64,000 bases of DNA from Phlyctochytrium arcticum (taxonomy: Eukaryota; Chytridiomycota; Chytridiomycetes; Chytridiales; Chytridiaceae), in NCBI GenBank assembly GCA_025602905.1, contig JAHLKI010000001.1, positions 1,178,001-1,242,000 on the forward strand. The letters run 5' to 3'. Of this stretch, positions 21,305 to 35,400 are shown piece after piece. The first letter of the stretch is position 1. The number at the start of each line of letters is the position of its first letter. The notes below the pieces were generated by a model. It had not been told where the DNA came from, did not search any database, and worked only from the letters and a program-made list of their open reading frames with translations. The position numbers and the translations under genes are program-made.

Positions 21305-21939
21305 GCAGCCGATGCATCAAGGGTTATAGCCATATTTGTTACCCCTCTTACCGGGTACCTGATCGTACCAGCTAAGTCCGTCTGAGACCTGGCGCTATAA
21401 TGGTTGTAATAAGAAGAAGTAAAAGAATGAGTGAACTGACTCCTACAGCCGGATAAAGGCTTGTTTTCGAGATCATGAAGATGCCCATCTCACCTTTCTT
21501 TTGGGCGGCATCCTGTCACTTGCGCGTCGTAATTCTAAAGATCCTGTGAGAGAGGTTCAGATAAAGTCACACAGCCTCCTTCTAATACCGGCTGAGGTGA
21601 GGTTTGAAAGTTTGCTGGAGGTGTATAGTTGAAAAGATCGCGTGGAAATGGACAGATGGTGAACAAATGTTTTGCAATAACGTACAGTAAAACGGCGAGG
21701 TCGGATCTGCTTACTTAATGCCACAATGACTGTGCCTCCCTATAGTAAAAGTCGGGTTGCGCTGAGACGAGCACCCCTGGAGATTGCCAAATGGCACCCG
21801 CCGGAAATTTCCCCAACCTTCTGATGTCACGTCCGTGACTCACGCTCTCTGAAATCAAGCAAAATGCCAAAAGCACATCCAATGGAAAATAAGTATATGT
21901 ACAGAATGTGCGCGCTTGCTATCTGCTTGCTAATGTAAT
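21305..21939. other. Non-coding region containing the element's right end
   Basis: No exon is supported. It contains the promoter side of the third element, its right end motif and the 3' flank of the NOPCHAP1-like gene. Confidence 0.4.
21745..21800 (+). repeat. Right end of the third element (inverted end motif)
   Basis: GGGTTGCGCTGAGACGAGCA near 21754 is the inverse of the end near 18198-18220 (GACGAG, then CACCTCAGCGCAACCC), sharing TCAGCGCAACCC plus the GAGCACC core. It is followed by GCACCCCTGG, as at the left end of MULE copy 2 (14692). Just outside, GGCACCCGCCGG is the inverse of CCGGCGGGTGCC near 11448, beside MULE copy 1. Confidence 0.5.
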
Positions 21940-22801
21940 TTAATCGCTGCTTCCATCCTCATCAAAGTCGTCGCCATCCGAGCCGCCGCTGACGTCGTCT
22001 TCGTAATCTGTGTGGGCCTCCCCAGGCCCGCTCTCGTCCCCCCCTCCGCTGCCACTACTACTGCCAGTATCCTCGTCTTCATCCTCATTATCCGTATGAC
22101 TGAGAACTTCCTGCACTAATGGCCGTCGGGTATCAGTTTCACTCCCTTCATCTGTGTCGCCTTCAGCATCTACGTCGTCGCCCAGGTCCAAATCTACAGC
22201 GCCTGGAAGCACAATATTTATGCCGTTTCCCGTGACTGAATCAGCTGCAGTGTTTGGAACCGATTCGGGATTTGTGTCAAATACTCCCAGTCCCACATCC
22301 TGTAGGGTGGTTTAGTGATGGTGCTATTCCCGGGTACTAGATCCAGGCTGTTCGCACCATTTGCACATAGTTGTTCACCCCCTCGACATTCTCAATGTCT
22401 ACCTGGCGACGACGCGCTTCATCGCCTTGAATTTGCGAGTTCAGCTCGGCATTTGCCGCTTTTATACTCGGCAAGAATGATGAGAGTCTGTTGAGCACTA
22501 GGGTCGATCAACATAACTCTTGCAAGGTTACGGGCATGTTAACGCGTACATGATGATGGCTCGTCGATCTTGAAAGTTTTTGGTCTCTTTGCTGCCAGTT
22601 GACTCGAAGACGAGGTATTGTCGATTATGAAGGGTGCTTTCAGATCGTTTTAGCCTGGTGAAAAACTTGCCAGCAAAAAAAAGAAACCTTACCATCCGAA
22701 GAGGTTGGTGACACGTGCAGCAAGACACTAGACGTCGTGCGCTTTGTCCCAGATACAGCAGCAGGAGCGGCATTTCTTTCAGGCTTTTCATTGGGGTCCA
22801 T
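21940..22801 (-). CDS. NOPCHAP1 (C12orf45)-like box C/D snoRNP assembly chaperone
   Basis: A nuclear chaperone-like protein; human NOPCHAP1 links NOP58 to the R2TP/RUVBL machinery during box C/D snoRNP assembly. Exons: 22801-22693, 22636-22550, 22497-22358 and 22299-21940, phases consistent, 231 aa. The family core is visible as SLLNRLSSFLPSIKAANAEL followed by VDIENVEG and YVQMDVGLGVFD, corresponding to the human SVLDQVQSFLP ... ANEEL ... DIEN ... EMNVALFEL as I recall it. The C-terminus is a long acidic Asp/Glu/Ser/Gly tail. Only about half of the protein aligns, and the short exons were assembled by eye. Confidence 0.7.
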
Positions 22802-23125
22802 GGTGCTCGCGGAAAACAAGGTCGAAACCCAAACTCTTGAAACTCAGACTGGCCTGGTAAGACAAGCTGTGCCACCGGAGAAGCGTCACGGACCGACCTC
22901 ATTCAACCACCGCCGCGGCGCCGTCACATCCACATTCCGCAACCCATCGCTGTAGATCAAACGCTCAGAGTGGCACTCAAAACCTACAAGGAGCCTTAGA
23001 ACCTCCTAACCACTTTCACCCGCACTTTCTCTCTCCGAACTTGCTCACTTCCACGCGTCGACAGACCCGCCGCACAAATCACTGAAATCACACCTTCATA
23101 ACCTCGCTGCAACGCATTTAGAAAC
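22802..23125. other. Divergent promoter region (NOPCHAP1-like / SERP1)
   Basis: About 320 bp between two outward-facing genes. No exon is seen. It probably carries both promoters and the 5' leader of the SERP1 gene. Confidence 0.5.
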
Positions 23126-23498
23126 AATGGTACAAACTCCGTTAAACGACCTGGACGAACAGGATTGATTTACCATATCTTTGCTTAGGCTACCCTACCA
23201 GCAATCCGACAGCGCAACGAAGCATACCAGGCGTAAGTTTCAAAGCAGCGACAGCCCCGTTTCCCTCAGTCAACTCAATGGTTGCATCCTACAGAAACAT
23301 ACATAAACGCGGAATGGTTAAGCCTACGCTGAAGAAGGAGAGTGGAAAGTACCCAGTCGGGCCGATGCTTTTGGGTTTTTTCGTGTTTGTCGTAATAGGC
23401 TCATGTAAGACATCATTTGGAGTCAAAACGGGAAATCAACAAATGTCTAATGCATTTCGATTGTAGCAATTTTTGAGGTTCTCAGTCGTCTTCTATGA
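23126..23498 (+). CDS. SERP1/RAMP4/YSY6-family ER membrane protein
   Basis: A small tail-anchored ER protein associated with the Sec61 translocon and protecting nascent membrane proteins during stress. Exons: 23126-23128 (only the ATG), 23189-23232, 23295-23404 and 23467-23498, all phases agreeing, 62 aa. The family pattern is clear: IRQRNEAYQ, NIHKRG, then a charged linker and the C-terminal membrane anchor VGPMLLGFFVFVVIGSSIF. Length matches the family (~65 aa). The first coding exon is just the start codon, so ORF callers would miss this gene. Confidence 0.88.
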
Positions 23499-24128
23499 GC
23501 CATTTGAGGATGCATTTGGAGGTAGCGCGGTGTACACTTAAGTCACACGACTCAATGAGCCCCGCTCTCCTTGTCCGAAACTCGTACTGTACATAATCCC
23601 TACGATCTCCTCTCCAATTATCTTGGACTCTGTCTCATATTGATATGATATACACTTTGTCGCATGTACAAATTTTGGAATTCAACCGTCCTGTATCCGT
23701 GCTTCAACCACATCCCGACGATTGTTGGTTCTGAAACTGATGGAAGGTCTTCAGTCCCGAAATATTCCCCCAGTAAGGATGATGTAAATCTATGACAGCC
23801 AAACTGCATCATCTAATCCGAGTTGGCTGCTGTTGACCCGAATGGCTATGAAAGCGTTCTGCTGACATTATTCAACTTGAACGGTTCTTGAGCCCAGGGG
23901 TCGCTCTTCCTCTGATTGGATGTGTGTGCAACCTCTTGACGTTCTTGAGCCAAGAGACCCCCAAGCTATTTCAAACTGGTGTCAACATTTTTGCGGCATT
24001 AGTAAGTCTTGGCCAACACATGAATCTGAACGGAACCAGACAGCCCGGTTGGTTGCCTCGGACCGCACGGATATAGGGCTGAACGTGGTTGAGTCATGGA
24101 CGGCCCGGCCTCTGCTGTTAACGCAACG
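23499..24128. other. Intergenic, no gene seen
   Basis: About 630 bp downstream of both SERP1 and the converging GCP6 gene. No coding exon is supported. Confidence 0.5.
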
Positions 24129-27100
24129 TTACTGTGACTTGAGGTACCGTGCGGGTTCGATGCATTCCAATAAGGTGGTAAAACTGATTGTTTCATTCCA
24201 CAAGACACTCTGTTGCTTCATAAAGATCCATGAATCCGTTTGCTGAGGCCTTGCGCTCTTTTCCTGATGATGGACTCCGGACACTTCACGATCAATCATG
24301 CCGCGAAGTACCTTGATAAGCATGCCGTGCCGCTTCCGAAACGCATCTAGGGCTGATTTTGCTGATTTTTCACCAGAAATACCACCAGAGCCCAAAATTT
24401 GCCGACAAAATCTCAGCACAATTTGCAGCATCCCTTCAATGATTATCATCACGGGTCGCTGTTTACTACGCAAAAGTAACGACCACAGTATCCGATCCAG
24501 CATCTGATGATGCAACTGATAAATCTCTTCCAAATCGAGCGTAGGTTGATCTTGGGTGTCCATGTCGTCATGGACTAGGAATGAGAAGAGCTCCTCAAAT
24601 TTGTCCCAATTCTTGCCCACTCCAAACTCAACGCTAAAACGGAGTAGACCACGGACAAAAGCTCCGGCCTCCCAGTGTAACTGCTGACAAGCTTTTCCTT
24701 CATCCATGGAATCCTCTCCTGGGGTGGTGTCGCGGGTCTGGGTGTTTGAGAGAGTCAGTCGCCCATCTATGAATTGCCATTGAGGGCCCCGAAACGTTCG
24801 TTCCAGTGCCTTGCGTACACGCTGCAATTTGATGAGAAAGCCAAAAATTCTGTCATATTTGATGTCAGTCGCCTCTGAAAATACTACTTCGAACGGAGAT
24901 GGGGGTATATATCGAAGATTCAAGAAGGAAATTGCGTCCAACAATCCAGTATCCTGTCCACTGGCGTCACCAGAAAAGTTGAGCGTTCCTACATCAGGGT
25001 TCGCAGGGTCGTGCGGGACAAGAGTTTCTGGTACAACTTTGTCCAGAGCTGCAGCGATTTCTGCAAAGCCTGGAGGCCATTGCGCGTCCCGACGACCGTC
25101 AATATCGAGACTGCAGTTTTCATCAAAAAGAGCGGATACCACGTTGCTCGAAAAGTTGTAGTCCCGAAGAAGACGATATCGCCCACTGATGCTGAAATGC
25201 AATCTTAGACCAGGCGCCAATGCAGCCGTAACGTAACGAGATATCAGTGAGCTATAGTTACTCAGAACGGTATGCAGAGTTTGTGAAGTGATTAGCTGCA
25301 ATCCGGAGTGGAAGCTGACGACCTCTTCCGATGTGCGAACCAAAAAGGTAACTGGCAGGTTATCCTCGATAAACTGGGCAAATGAAAATGTTTGCGGTAA
25401 GCCATGAGCATCGTTTTCCGGGAGTTGTTGCGTATTGTGGGTTCTGCTTGATTCAGCTACTTGGTATTTGGGCGGACCGCTTACTGCTGACTGGCGGTGG
25501 TTTTCAATTGATGGCAGGACATGCTGCGAGGGTGTGGGAACTTCGGGTTCTGTGGCAAGAGATGGAGGAGATTGGTTGGCATGCTCGGGGAACGAAGCAC
25601 TGAGGGTATCGGTGCGATCAGCATCCTCATCCTCCACATGAATCAGCTCAGTGCTTGGAGGATTTCCATCATCTGGGGAAATTTCCAGAGTTTCAAAGCC
25701 TGGCGCAAAGAATGGTGATAGGGGAGAGTCTGACAGTAGCTGAGACAAGGACGCCATATCTGCAAATGATGGTACAATGGCGAAATCCTGGGGAAAGCTG
25801 TGCGCTAAATTTGTATCGTTATTGATCATAGCACTTTCGATTGGCGTTGCTGGTCGATGAGATACCGATGATACATTAGGATCGGAGAATCCCTTGCCCT
25901 CTTTCGCAGGCACTGGAAATGTGATGGTTTCGGCTCCCGTTTTGGCAGTCACGGGGTGTACGACGTCTTCAGATCGTGGAGTCTCGGAGAGTAAGATGCC
26001 TTCTTCACCAAGCGAGATGGGATTGGCCTCTACCGCAATAGAAGGGCGACCCGGCGCGATCGTCGGATTTTGGTCTACATCTTTTATTCTGAGGGCGGTA
26101 TTGATCTCCTCTGCCGTTTCCGTCATCGCATCGTGTAAATTGGGATCTTCCCCGAAAGTAGCACCTCCCGGCGAGGTTGATTCGCGTGTATCTATATCAG
26201 TGGAGACTGTCTCGATATTTCTTTCATCTTTCAACAATGCTTTGCGTCGCTCATGCAACGCTAGACGACTTGCTTGCCAACGGAGGATATCCTCACGTTT
26301 CTGGAGACGATCCATCTTTGCTTTGTATTCCGCAAGCAGTCGCTTTTTCTCTTCCTGCACAAATTGCTGACGCTTCTGTTTTGCAGCTTCATCCCTCTGC
26401 TGTTCCTGAAGTTTTTGAGCCGTCTCCTGCTCTTGGCTGCGTTTCGCAAAGGCGGCCTGATCATCCTTAAAGGTATCGATTTCGGCTTGCAGTGATTGCT
26501 TTTTTTCCTGCTCCCGCAGCTGTTCCTCAATAAGTGCCGCTTTCCGCTCCTTATCCTCAATCAGATGCTTTTCCGCCGCTAGGGCTACTCGTTCCTTCAA
26601 ACTTAACCCTCCTTCATCATGATGATTGTCCCGTACACTGTCGGCTTTTGCGCGTCGTTGCTGTGAGGTCACGGTTTCTTTAATAGCTGAGACAACAACA
26701 TCTGATGTTTCAAGGAATAACTTTGCATCCCTTGCGAGCCACATCCATCTCAATCGTCCATGATGGCGCAGTAAGCTTCGGATCTCAGTCCCTTGATCCT
26801 GCAACTGCACCAAAGGATGATGGGGTTGACAATGCCTCAGTAATCGCAAATACTTCCCAGCATGCAGCAATTGTCGGGCAACGCCACTCTCCAGAAAGGA
26901 TGGGATGGTCACATTGCGATTTATTTGCCACCCATTTGTCCAGAAGAGATCCCCAGCTGTTTCAGGCTGCAGTATCTCTTCATTCGTGCTTTCCGAGAAA
27001 TTTTTGATGAAAAACTCTTCATACGGATCCCATACATCTGTCATTTGCTCCAAGAGGCCTCCAAGGGTTTCAAACTTTTCTTCGCCACTGGCAGGTAATC

Positions 27101-29466
27101 CTAGCCATTGCTCAATCCAGGTGAAATATGGACGACTGGCATGCTGAATGAATCCAAATATGATCAATTGTAGCACCTGATCCCGTTTTTGAAAGTGCTC
27201 ATTGAGAGGTTTTCCTTCTGACTCATGATTTATGATGCCACCTAGCGTGCATGCAGCATCGTACAAGCGGGACAAGAGGACCCCGCCACGTGGAGGCTCG
27301 TAGTTTGACTCAATACTGTTGACATTCTGCGATGTTACTGTCAATCAAAGCGCTTGCCGGCGGTGGTGTAGCCCAAAATACCTCAAAACCACAGATAGTA
27401 GCAAGGATGGACAAAAAGTAATCCGGATCTCGATATGCTTCATAAAGCCTGCTCAGAGCCAGGCGCGACTCGTGCTGGTACTCCGTTCGCAAGTTGAGCA
27501 TGTTCGGAACAGCTACCAGGCATGTCTTGATAAAGGACAGGAAAGATGACATCGAATGTGCGAAAGCGAGCCCAATTTGGCCATATGAGCTTGGTCAGAG
27601 TGGTAAGTTCGACCTGGCAAGTAATCATCTGAACTTGCGCTAAATACCTAATGTCTTGCCGCATAACATTGGCGACAAACTCGAGTCGCACGAGATTTGT
27701 TCCTATGTTAGCGAAGCGCTGAAGGTAGCTTGTAAGGGTTTAGCCTCAAGTAACAAACCAGGAAATCCGCGACTCACCTGGACAAGCTGGCAGGTCCACA
27801 TGTTTTGATTCGAAAGGCGTCCGATTGTGGTCTGGCAACACGAAACGCCTTGTCACGGGCCAAGTACTCAAATGTTTTCGACTCGATTCCAACAGTAACA
27901 TTGAGAATGTCCTACATGAGTGTAAATCTACGCTCTTGATTCAGATGGTAATAAATTACCTTTAGGAGAGTATCATCAGAAATAACCCCAATCGCTTGCC
28001 GGCCAGAATAAACGCCTAGATAACTACTCGCGTTAGCACCCCATTGTTGAAAGCTCTCTGGTCGTTTCTCAACACACTCACTTCTTAAGAATGCCCTCGT
28101 ACTCATCTGGGCTGGCCTCCACAATCAGATATTGCTGCTGTTGGCTTTCGTCATCCGTAAGCGGGGCCGATAATGTATCCCAGCTCTGCAATTCTGCCTG
28201 CCACACTATGGGTTAGTCCTTTTCCAAAATAAGAAGGCAGAGACTTTTACAATCTCCCCCTGTACCTGTGTTGCCTCATGCCTGATGCGGGTCCATACGT
28301 CTTCAGAAACCTGAATATCTCCTTCGATTTTTATTGATCGAAATTCTTTCTCCATCTGGGGCCAAGCATCGAGCCATGCGCCATCACCACCCCTGGAAGA
28401 ACCCGAAATGGATGCCGGGGATCGTCCAAGTTCCGGAACGGACAATGTGACATTCAGGGGATCGAACTTGGGGGGCCCTATTGAGGGCTTTAGCAGAGTC
28501 CAAGGTGCACACTTTTCCGAAAGATCGAGGTACCCGGATTGTTCAAGAGAGCTCCAAAAAGAGATCTCCTCTGATTCAACATATGCGGACTTTCTTTTTG
28601 GCTGGAGATTGCCATTGATGGACCTATAGAAACCCAAAAGGCCCAACTGGTCGGTGATAGTTACAAAGAAACAGTAGTTGCGTACCTGGCTGTGCGTCAT
28701 AAGCAATCACATTTGGGACTTCATGATCTGATTTTATATTTCCCACGCTCAAAGACACGGCAAACGGTGTGGAGCTGGAAAAGGGACGACGAAAGGCCGC
28801 TGATGGGTTATCCGACACATGATCGGAGGCTACTGAAATGCCACTTTGAGATGACAACACATCTGAACTGAGCGAAATTTCCGAGGGGATCGTGTCGCTG
28901 CAGGAATGTTTAACATCAATCGCCGTTAACCCCACGTTCTATACAACGTTTTACCTTCCGTCGATGTGGAGGCGTAACCCTTGCATCGGTGTGTGAGAAT
29001 CAAGTAGATCAGCGCAACGGAGTAGAACCCATAAAATGCGCAAATATTCGTCAGCAAGGAGGGAGCCTGTCGCCATCTGTTCAGCAAACTCTGCGAAGAG
29101 ATACAGCTTCGCCAGCAAATCTTGCAGTTCATCGGCCACATTGCGCTTTCCGGAGATTTCCAATGATAAAACCAAAGCAGCAAGTCTTTCATGGACCCTC
29201 TGATGCCACTTCGCAGAGTTGTTCAAAGAAAAGGCGGCGTGAATTTGCGGATCCAGTGAATATTTGAAGAAAATGGAAAGCGGGCGAGAAGCCTCGTTGA
29301 TAGATATGGGGTCATTCTCGAGTAGAAACGAATTATTCACGGTAGTCGTAGCAAACTCTGACTGGAATGGCAAGTGCTCGTATCGCTGTCCTCTGACTTC
29401 CTTCAAGCGGCCGCACAGCGCCAGAAAGGAAGACAGAAAGTCGTCCGGAGTAGGCTGACTTTTCAT
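24129..29466 (-). CDS. Gamma-tubulin complex component 6 (GCP6)
   Basis: A subunit of the gamma-tubulin ring complex, nucleating microtubules at centrosomes or basal bodies. Nine exons fit without frame conflict: 29466-28955, 28897-28686, 28570-28251, 28197-28082, 28023-27960, 27911-27778, 27728-27648, 27589-27382 and 27326-24129, giving 1614 aa. The GRIP1-type N-terminal region includes YLGVYSGRQAIGV, IGTNLVRLE and LAFAHSMSSFLSF. Around WDPYEEFFI the first half ends. A ~600-residue insert follows, starting with a strong Lys/Glu/Gln coiled coil (for example EQQRDEAAKQKRQQFVQEEK), then an acidic, disordered part. The GRIP2 region resumes near DNLPVTFLV and includes DRIFGFLIKLQRVRKALERT. The large insert between halves is the hallmark of GCP6 rather than GCP5. 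It is divergent from RAD51. Confidence 0.88.
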
Positions 29467-29748
29467 CTTTGCACTTGCCCCGTTACCACCCCCTATCAGC
29501 TTTCCATTCCAAGTAGCGTTCAGTACTTTGATCTGTGATTCAAAGCGTGATCCAGAGCGTAATCCCGCATTCTCGCGATTTCACCTCGGACATGACATTT
29601 TGGTGGCTGTGAAATAAATTTCAAACTTCACACATTCTGACATTTCAAGTCAAGCTGCGTCGCCAATCTTCAACTGAATCTTGGCGGTGGGAGAGCGATA
29701 TTTGATCAGTATAGTGAAGAACAACAAGTCACCTTCTGAGTTCACCTG
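29467..29748. promoter_or_regulatory. Shared upstream region of GCP6 and RAD51
   Basis: A 282-bp gap between divergent start codons. No exon is seen. It must hold both promoters; a shared bidirectional promoter is likely but not shown. Confidence 0.5.
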
Positions 29749-31385
<1,637 letters not shown>

Positions 31386-31461
31386 TGAACACAATGCCAC
31401 TGGAGAATCTACTCTAGAGCAAAACTACATAAATACAAGTGCTTCTTCAAAACTGATCAAA

Positions 31462-32325
31462 TTACATAAAATCATCATCGGAAAGGTTGGGATCGATATC
31501 CCGATTACTTTTCATTGCATCCTCCTTGAAAACACTGCTATAGCTACGGAGATCTGCCTCCGTCTGTTTCATCTTTTCTCTCTTCAAGTCTGATAATTTC
31601 TACATTGAGAGATGAGCTTCTTATTGTCAATGCGTAGTTCTTGGCAAACATTACCTGTTTCTTTTCGGCTTCCCGTTGTGCAGTTCTTTCTTCCCGATCT
31701 CGCTGAATTTTTTCCTCGACGAGGTCGGGATACCGTTCAACTTTTGTCTTGTTCAATCGATTGATAATACCGTTTTCCCGTTCTTTGACATGAACGCGCT
31801 TTACGAGATTATTCTTGTGAAATGTTACTTGTCCTGTTTCCATTCCCTGGGTTTTCTTCAAATTGCTCCATGGTGTGTAGATGACAGTGATGTTGCTCTT
31901 CTTGTTCCCTTCAATGCTATTGGCTTTCGTCAATTGTGCAAGATCCGTCAGCACGGGCTCAGGAATGTCATCCCATGTTTGGCCCTTTTCTAGTCGCAGG
32001 TAGACGTGCGCAGATGACAGCTTATCAACGTGGAACCTAATGGGTTCATGTTACTTGCTTGAATGTCCAATACCATCAATCACTATATCCATCTACCATA
32101 CATCTTCCATCCAACCGTTCGTTATTAGCTCTTCGTCTGTGCAATAGGTTTAATTGCCCGCAAAATTCAGTTGAAGTCGATCTCAGTGCGTACTTTCATA
32201 TTTGTCTTTTCCCATATAGATTTGAACCGGCGGTGACACCACTTGATTTGAAGTAAACCGATTAGCAAACGTCCCTAAGGAAGTTACTGCGTGAACTCAC
32301 CATTGCTCGTGAAAAAGAAGACCAT
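31462..32325 (-). CDS. CCDC25: CCDC25 homologue (NFACT-R/DUF814 family)
   Basis: A small conserved protein with an NFACT-R-like fold. Human CCDC25 is described as a membrane sensor of extracellular DNA, but the ancestral role is probably linked to tRNA/ribosome-associated NFACT functions. Exons: 32325-32301 (MVFFFTSN), 32241-32194, 32136-32097, 32036-31655 and 31599-31462, all phases agreeing, 210 aa (human 208 from memory). Signatures: [58 protein letters not shown], a basic coiled coil ([20 protein letters not shown]), [10 protein letters not shown] and an acidic SDDDFM end. Divergent from HEATR5 over about 156 bp. Confidence 0.95.
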
Positions 32326-32481
32326 GGCTACTAGTTTTGTGCAAATTGCGAAAGAGCGAGAGCCATATGACAAGTCAAAAGTTGGCGTGGCGCAGTTGAA
32401 CGCGCATTTGACTCGCGCGCACGGAAATGAAATTCCGTCGAAGACAGGACATCGTGCAGAACTAACGCATGCTACTTACCA
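32326..32481. promoter_or_regulatory. Short divergent promoter, CCDC25 / HEATR5
   Basis: Only ~156 bp separate the two start codons, so the two promoters must overlap. An open frame across it on the plus strand (from 32324) has no family character and is taken as chance. Confidence 0.55.
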
Positions 32482-35400
32482 ATGGCTGGCCCACAAACGG
32501 CATTTGCCGCTTTCTCAGCGACTGTCGGTGCGATTAACCAGGCGTTTCCTACTCCAGAACGTATAGCAACGCCTGCAAGTTTTGTTTTCGACGAAGATAA
32601 AGTATGAATAGCACCCCCCCAGGCTTCCCCTTGCACACTGCTGACCTCGCCTAGTATGCAGGTGCTGATACACCCGAGAAGAAAGAGCTCTTTTTGTTCC
32701 AAGTATTGTATTTCAATTGGTCGCTGGTTAAGAACCAAGGACTTATTTTGTCCTCCATAGTGGTTGGCCCTCCTGGAACGCGATCTCACAAAATCAGATG
32801 TGGTGCGTTTTAGAGCAATGCACTAGACCATGGCTACTGCCAAACGAGAGCTGACTAAGGGAGTACAGGATACTATAAAATCGTTTCAGGCTCAGTTGGA
32901 AAAACTGCTGATTAGGCATTTGTCGGCTGGAAACCCCAAACCATCGCGTCCTCTTCGCCAATTGATCGCCCGTTGTCTTGACGTATTGTATGCTAAAGGA
33001 GAGACGCGGACATTGTTCGATACTTTATCGGGAATTCAATCTCTCATTACAAACAAAAAAATTGAGGATGCAACGGTCAAGATGTAAGTCTGATTACGTA
33101 GTATTCCAATTCATCCCGTGTACCAACGCACCTTTCAAGCGGGGCGATCTACTGCTTGGGATTCTTGACAAAGACGCACGGAGCCAAGGTTCGCCGAAGA
33201 ATACTTTTCTGCGCTGATATTGTACCAATAACCATCCAGAATTCACCAGCTTTTATCACTTTTTCCCGAAACGATTGCCACTCTACAGAAAGTGTACAGG
33301 AATGCGAAAGAATCTGATGTAAGCATGCTTGGTCGGCTTCTTCTCCCTCGTAAGCCTGCTAAAACTAGGTCAGATACCCCTACGGTATGAGTGTCTCGTC
33401 GCACTCACCAGAAGTGTTATTGGCGCGGGAAGAGGAGCGTCCGATATAATGATCAAAGACCTTGTCAAAGTGGCGAGATCTGGTTATGGAGACAAGGCTA
33501 TGGTTATACGTATGCAATCTTTTGAGGTTTGTCGAGTCTTTTTCCATTTCCCTATATCTTGGTAATGACCGATGGGCACAGCTTTCGCGTTCTTTACACG
33601 AGTGCACTTCTCTAAATCCTCCCGCAAAACTTGAGGACTATGAGTCAATGATTTTGGCCGCAGTGAAGGCGTTGGATGCTGCCGACCACTCCGTTCGTAT
33701 TGCGTTCTCCAATTTCGTGGCTGCCTTACTATCGACTTCACAGCAACCACTGCAAAAGAAGCCATCGGCGAAGAAAGGTATAAAGGTAGATGAGGATACC
33801 GCGAATACCGCGGAGAAAAACATCCTTAGTGTGGAGGAAATGCTGAGCCTACTGACTACTGCCTTCATTAAGTCCAGCGCGAAGGAGCAGCGGGTCGGGA
33901 TCATGGAGGCGTACGGAACAACCCTCAAAAAATTTGGAACAAAATTTTTGGAAGTGCACTTTGGAGTTATTTCCAAGAATATCCTGATTCTGGCGTCTGA
34001 TGCCAAGCTCCGTGTAACACATGCTGATTCGCTTTCTGTGCGGGAAGTTTGTGGCATCGTAATGCGTAATGCTATCGGCAAATTTCTGAGTGAGCCCGCG
34101 CAACTCAGTGCGATAAGGGAACTGAACATAAACTGGTTGCAGAAATGGCCATCCGTGTTGGGAACGGATGTTCCTGTGTCTGACAATGCACTTATATGTG
34201 CATTGAATGAAATCTCGTCGCTACTGCTCGATCTTGGCCCCGCTGCAGCTGGCGAGGATGAATCGCTTGTGGAAAGTTTGACGAAGTTAGCGACTCATCC
34301 ATCACGACCAGTCATTCTCGCCTTGGCTTGGTGTTTACGTTCCGTATGCATAGCTTTGCCAAGCTATCTTCCGGGGCTGTTAAACAAAATGATGACTCTA
34401 CTGCAGAAGGAATCTGCCCATTTGACTGGAGACAAACCGGAGCTACTCAATCGATTCATCAATTATGGGTTTACATTGTCAGCCATAATCAGTGCCGCCC
34501 CTAGCCGGACTTCGTATATTTCTTTTGCGGTCATGGCACGGATTTTTGGACTCTCGGTCCAGTTACTGAAGTCTGCCAGCACACTGAAGGACTTTGCGGT
34601 TATGAATGCTTACACTCGAGTGTCGTGGACGCTCATTGGTGCATTGATGTGTTTGGGGCCGGAATTTGTCAGGGTTCATATTTCGCAGCTTTTGCTTATC
34701 TGGAAGAATGTGTTTCCAAAGACGACTGCAAGCCAACGCGGGGATCGGCCCGATGATGAGTGGGAATTTCTCGTGTCTGCGAAGGAGGCTGCTTTGACCG
34801 CGCTTTACAGCTTCATGATCCACAATCCAAAAGATATTTCAACTACTGATGTTGCGAAGCGTATCACCGTTGCTCTCAACAATACTTTGGGATTTCTTTC
34901 GCAACTACCCGCCGTGTACGCGGCTGCGGAACCACCTCTTCCAGGGATCCCCTCTTTGGAGTCGCGACTGAATAAGATTGAAGGATTCTTGCGCAAGCGA
35001 CTATTTTTGTGCTTTAATGCTCTGAATCCTCCGTCTACCTTTGAAATGAGCTTTCCCCTCTTACTGCGCATGTCCATTGAAGGTTTTGCGCCTAATCCTG
35101 ACAAAATTTTACCAGTACAAACTGGTGGTTCCACTGGAGGCAAGCCCGGATTCAATGAACCTCAGCCTCTTCTAACCTCACTTCTGAATGGTACTTCCGT
35201 TACTGTGGCCGCTGACGTGGGTGCTGAAGATCGAGGAATTGGTGGTATGCCGCAGAACTCGGCTGATGTACAGGACTTGGAAAATTTGGTAAGTTTATTG
35301 ACCCTATCCGCTGGCCGTCGTGCTGACCGAGCTTTAGATTCAACCATTACCGTTGGGGGGATTGGAAAATGACCCTCACTTTCTGTACTTGCCATCGCGT

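Noticed and set aside
32291..32566. 91-codon plus-strand frame between CCDC25 and HEATR5
   Set aside because: It overlaps exon 1 of CCDC25 on the other strand and the HEATR5 start in a different frame; no family character.
32803..32826. Apparent 24-nt micro-intron (GTGCGT...CACTAG) in HEATR5 containing an in-frame TAG
   Set aside because: A normal 51-nt intron (32800-32850) with agreeing phase removes the stop and gives a better protein alignment.
33222..33249. Apparent 28-nt micro-intron in HEATR5
   Set aside because: Using the donor at 33189 gives an ordinary 61-nt intron and a gap-free match to the family.
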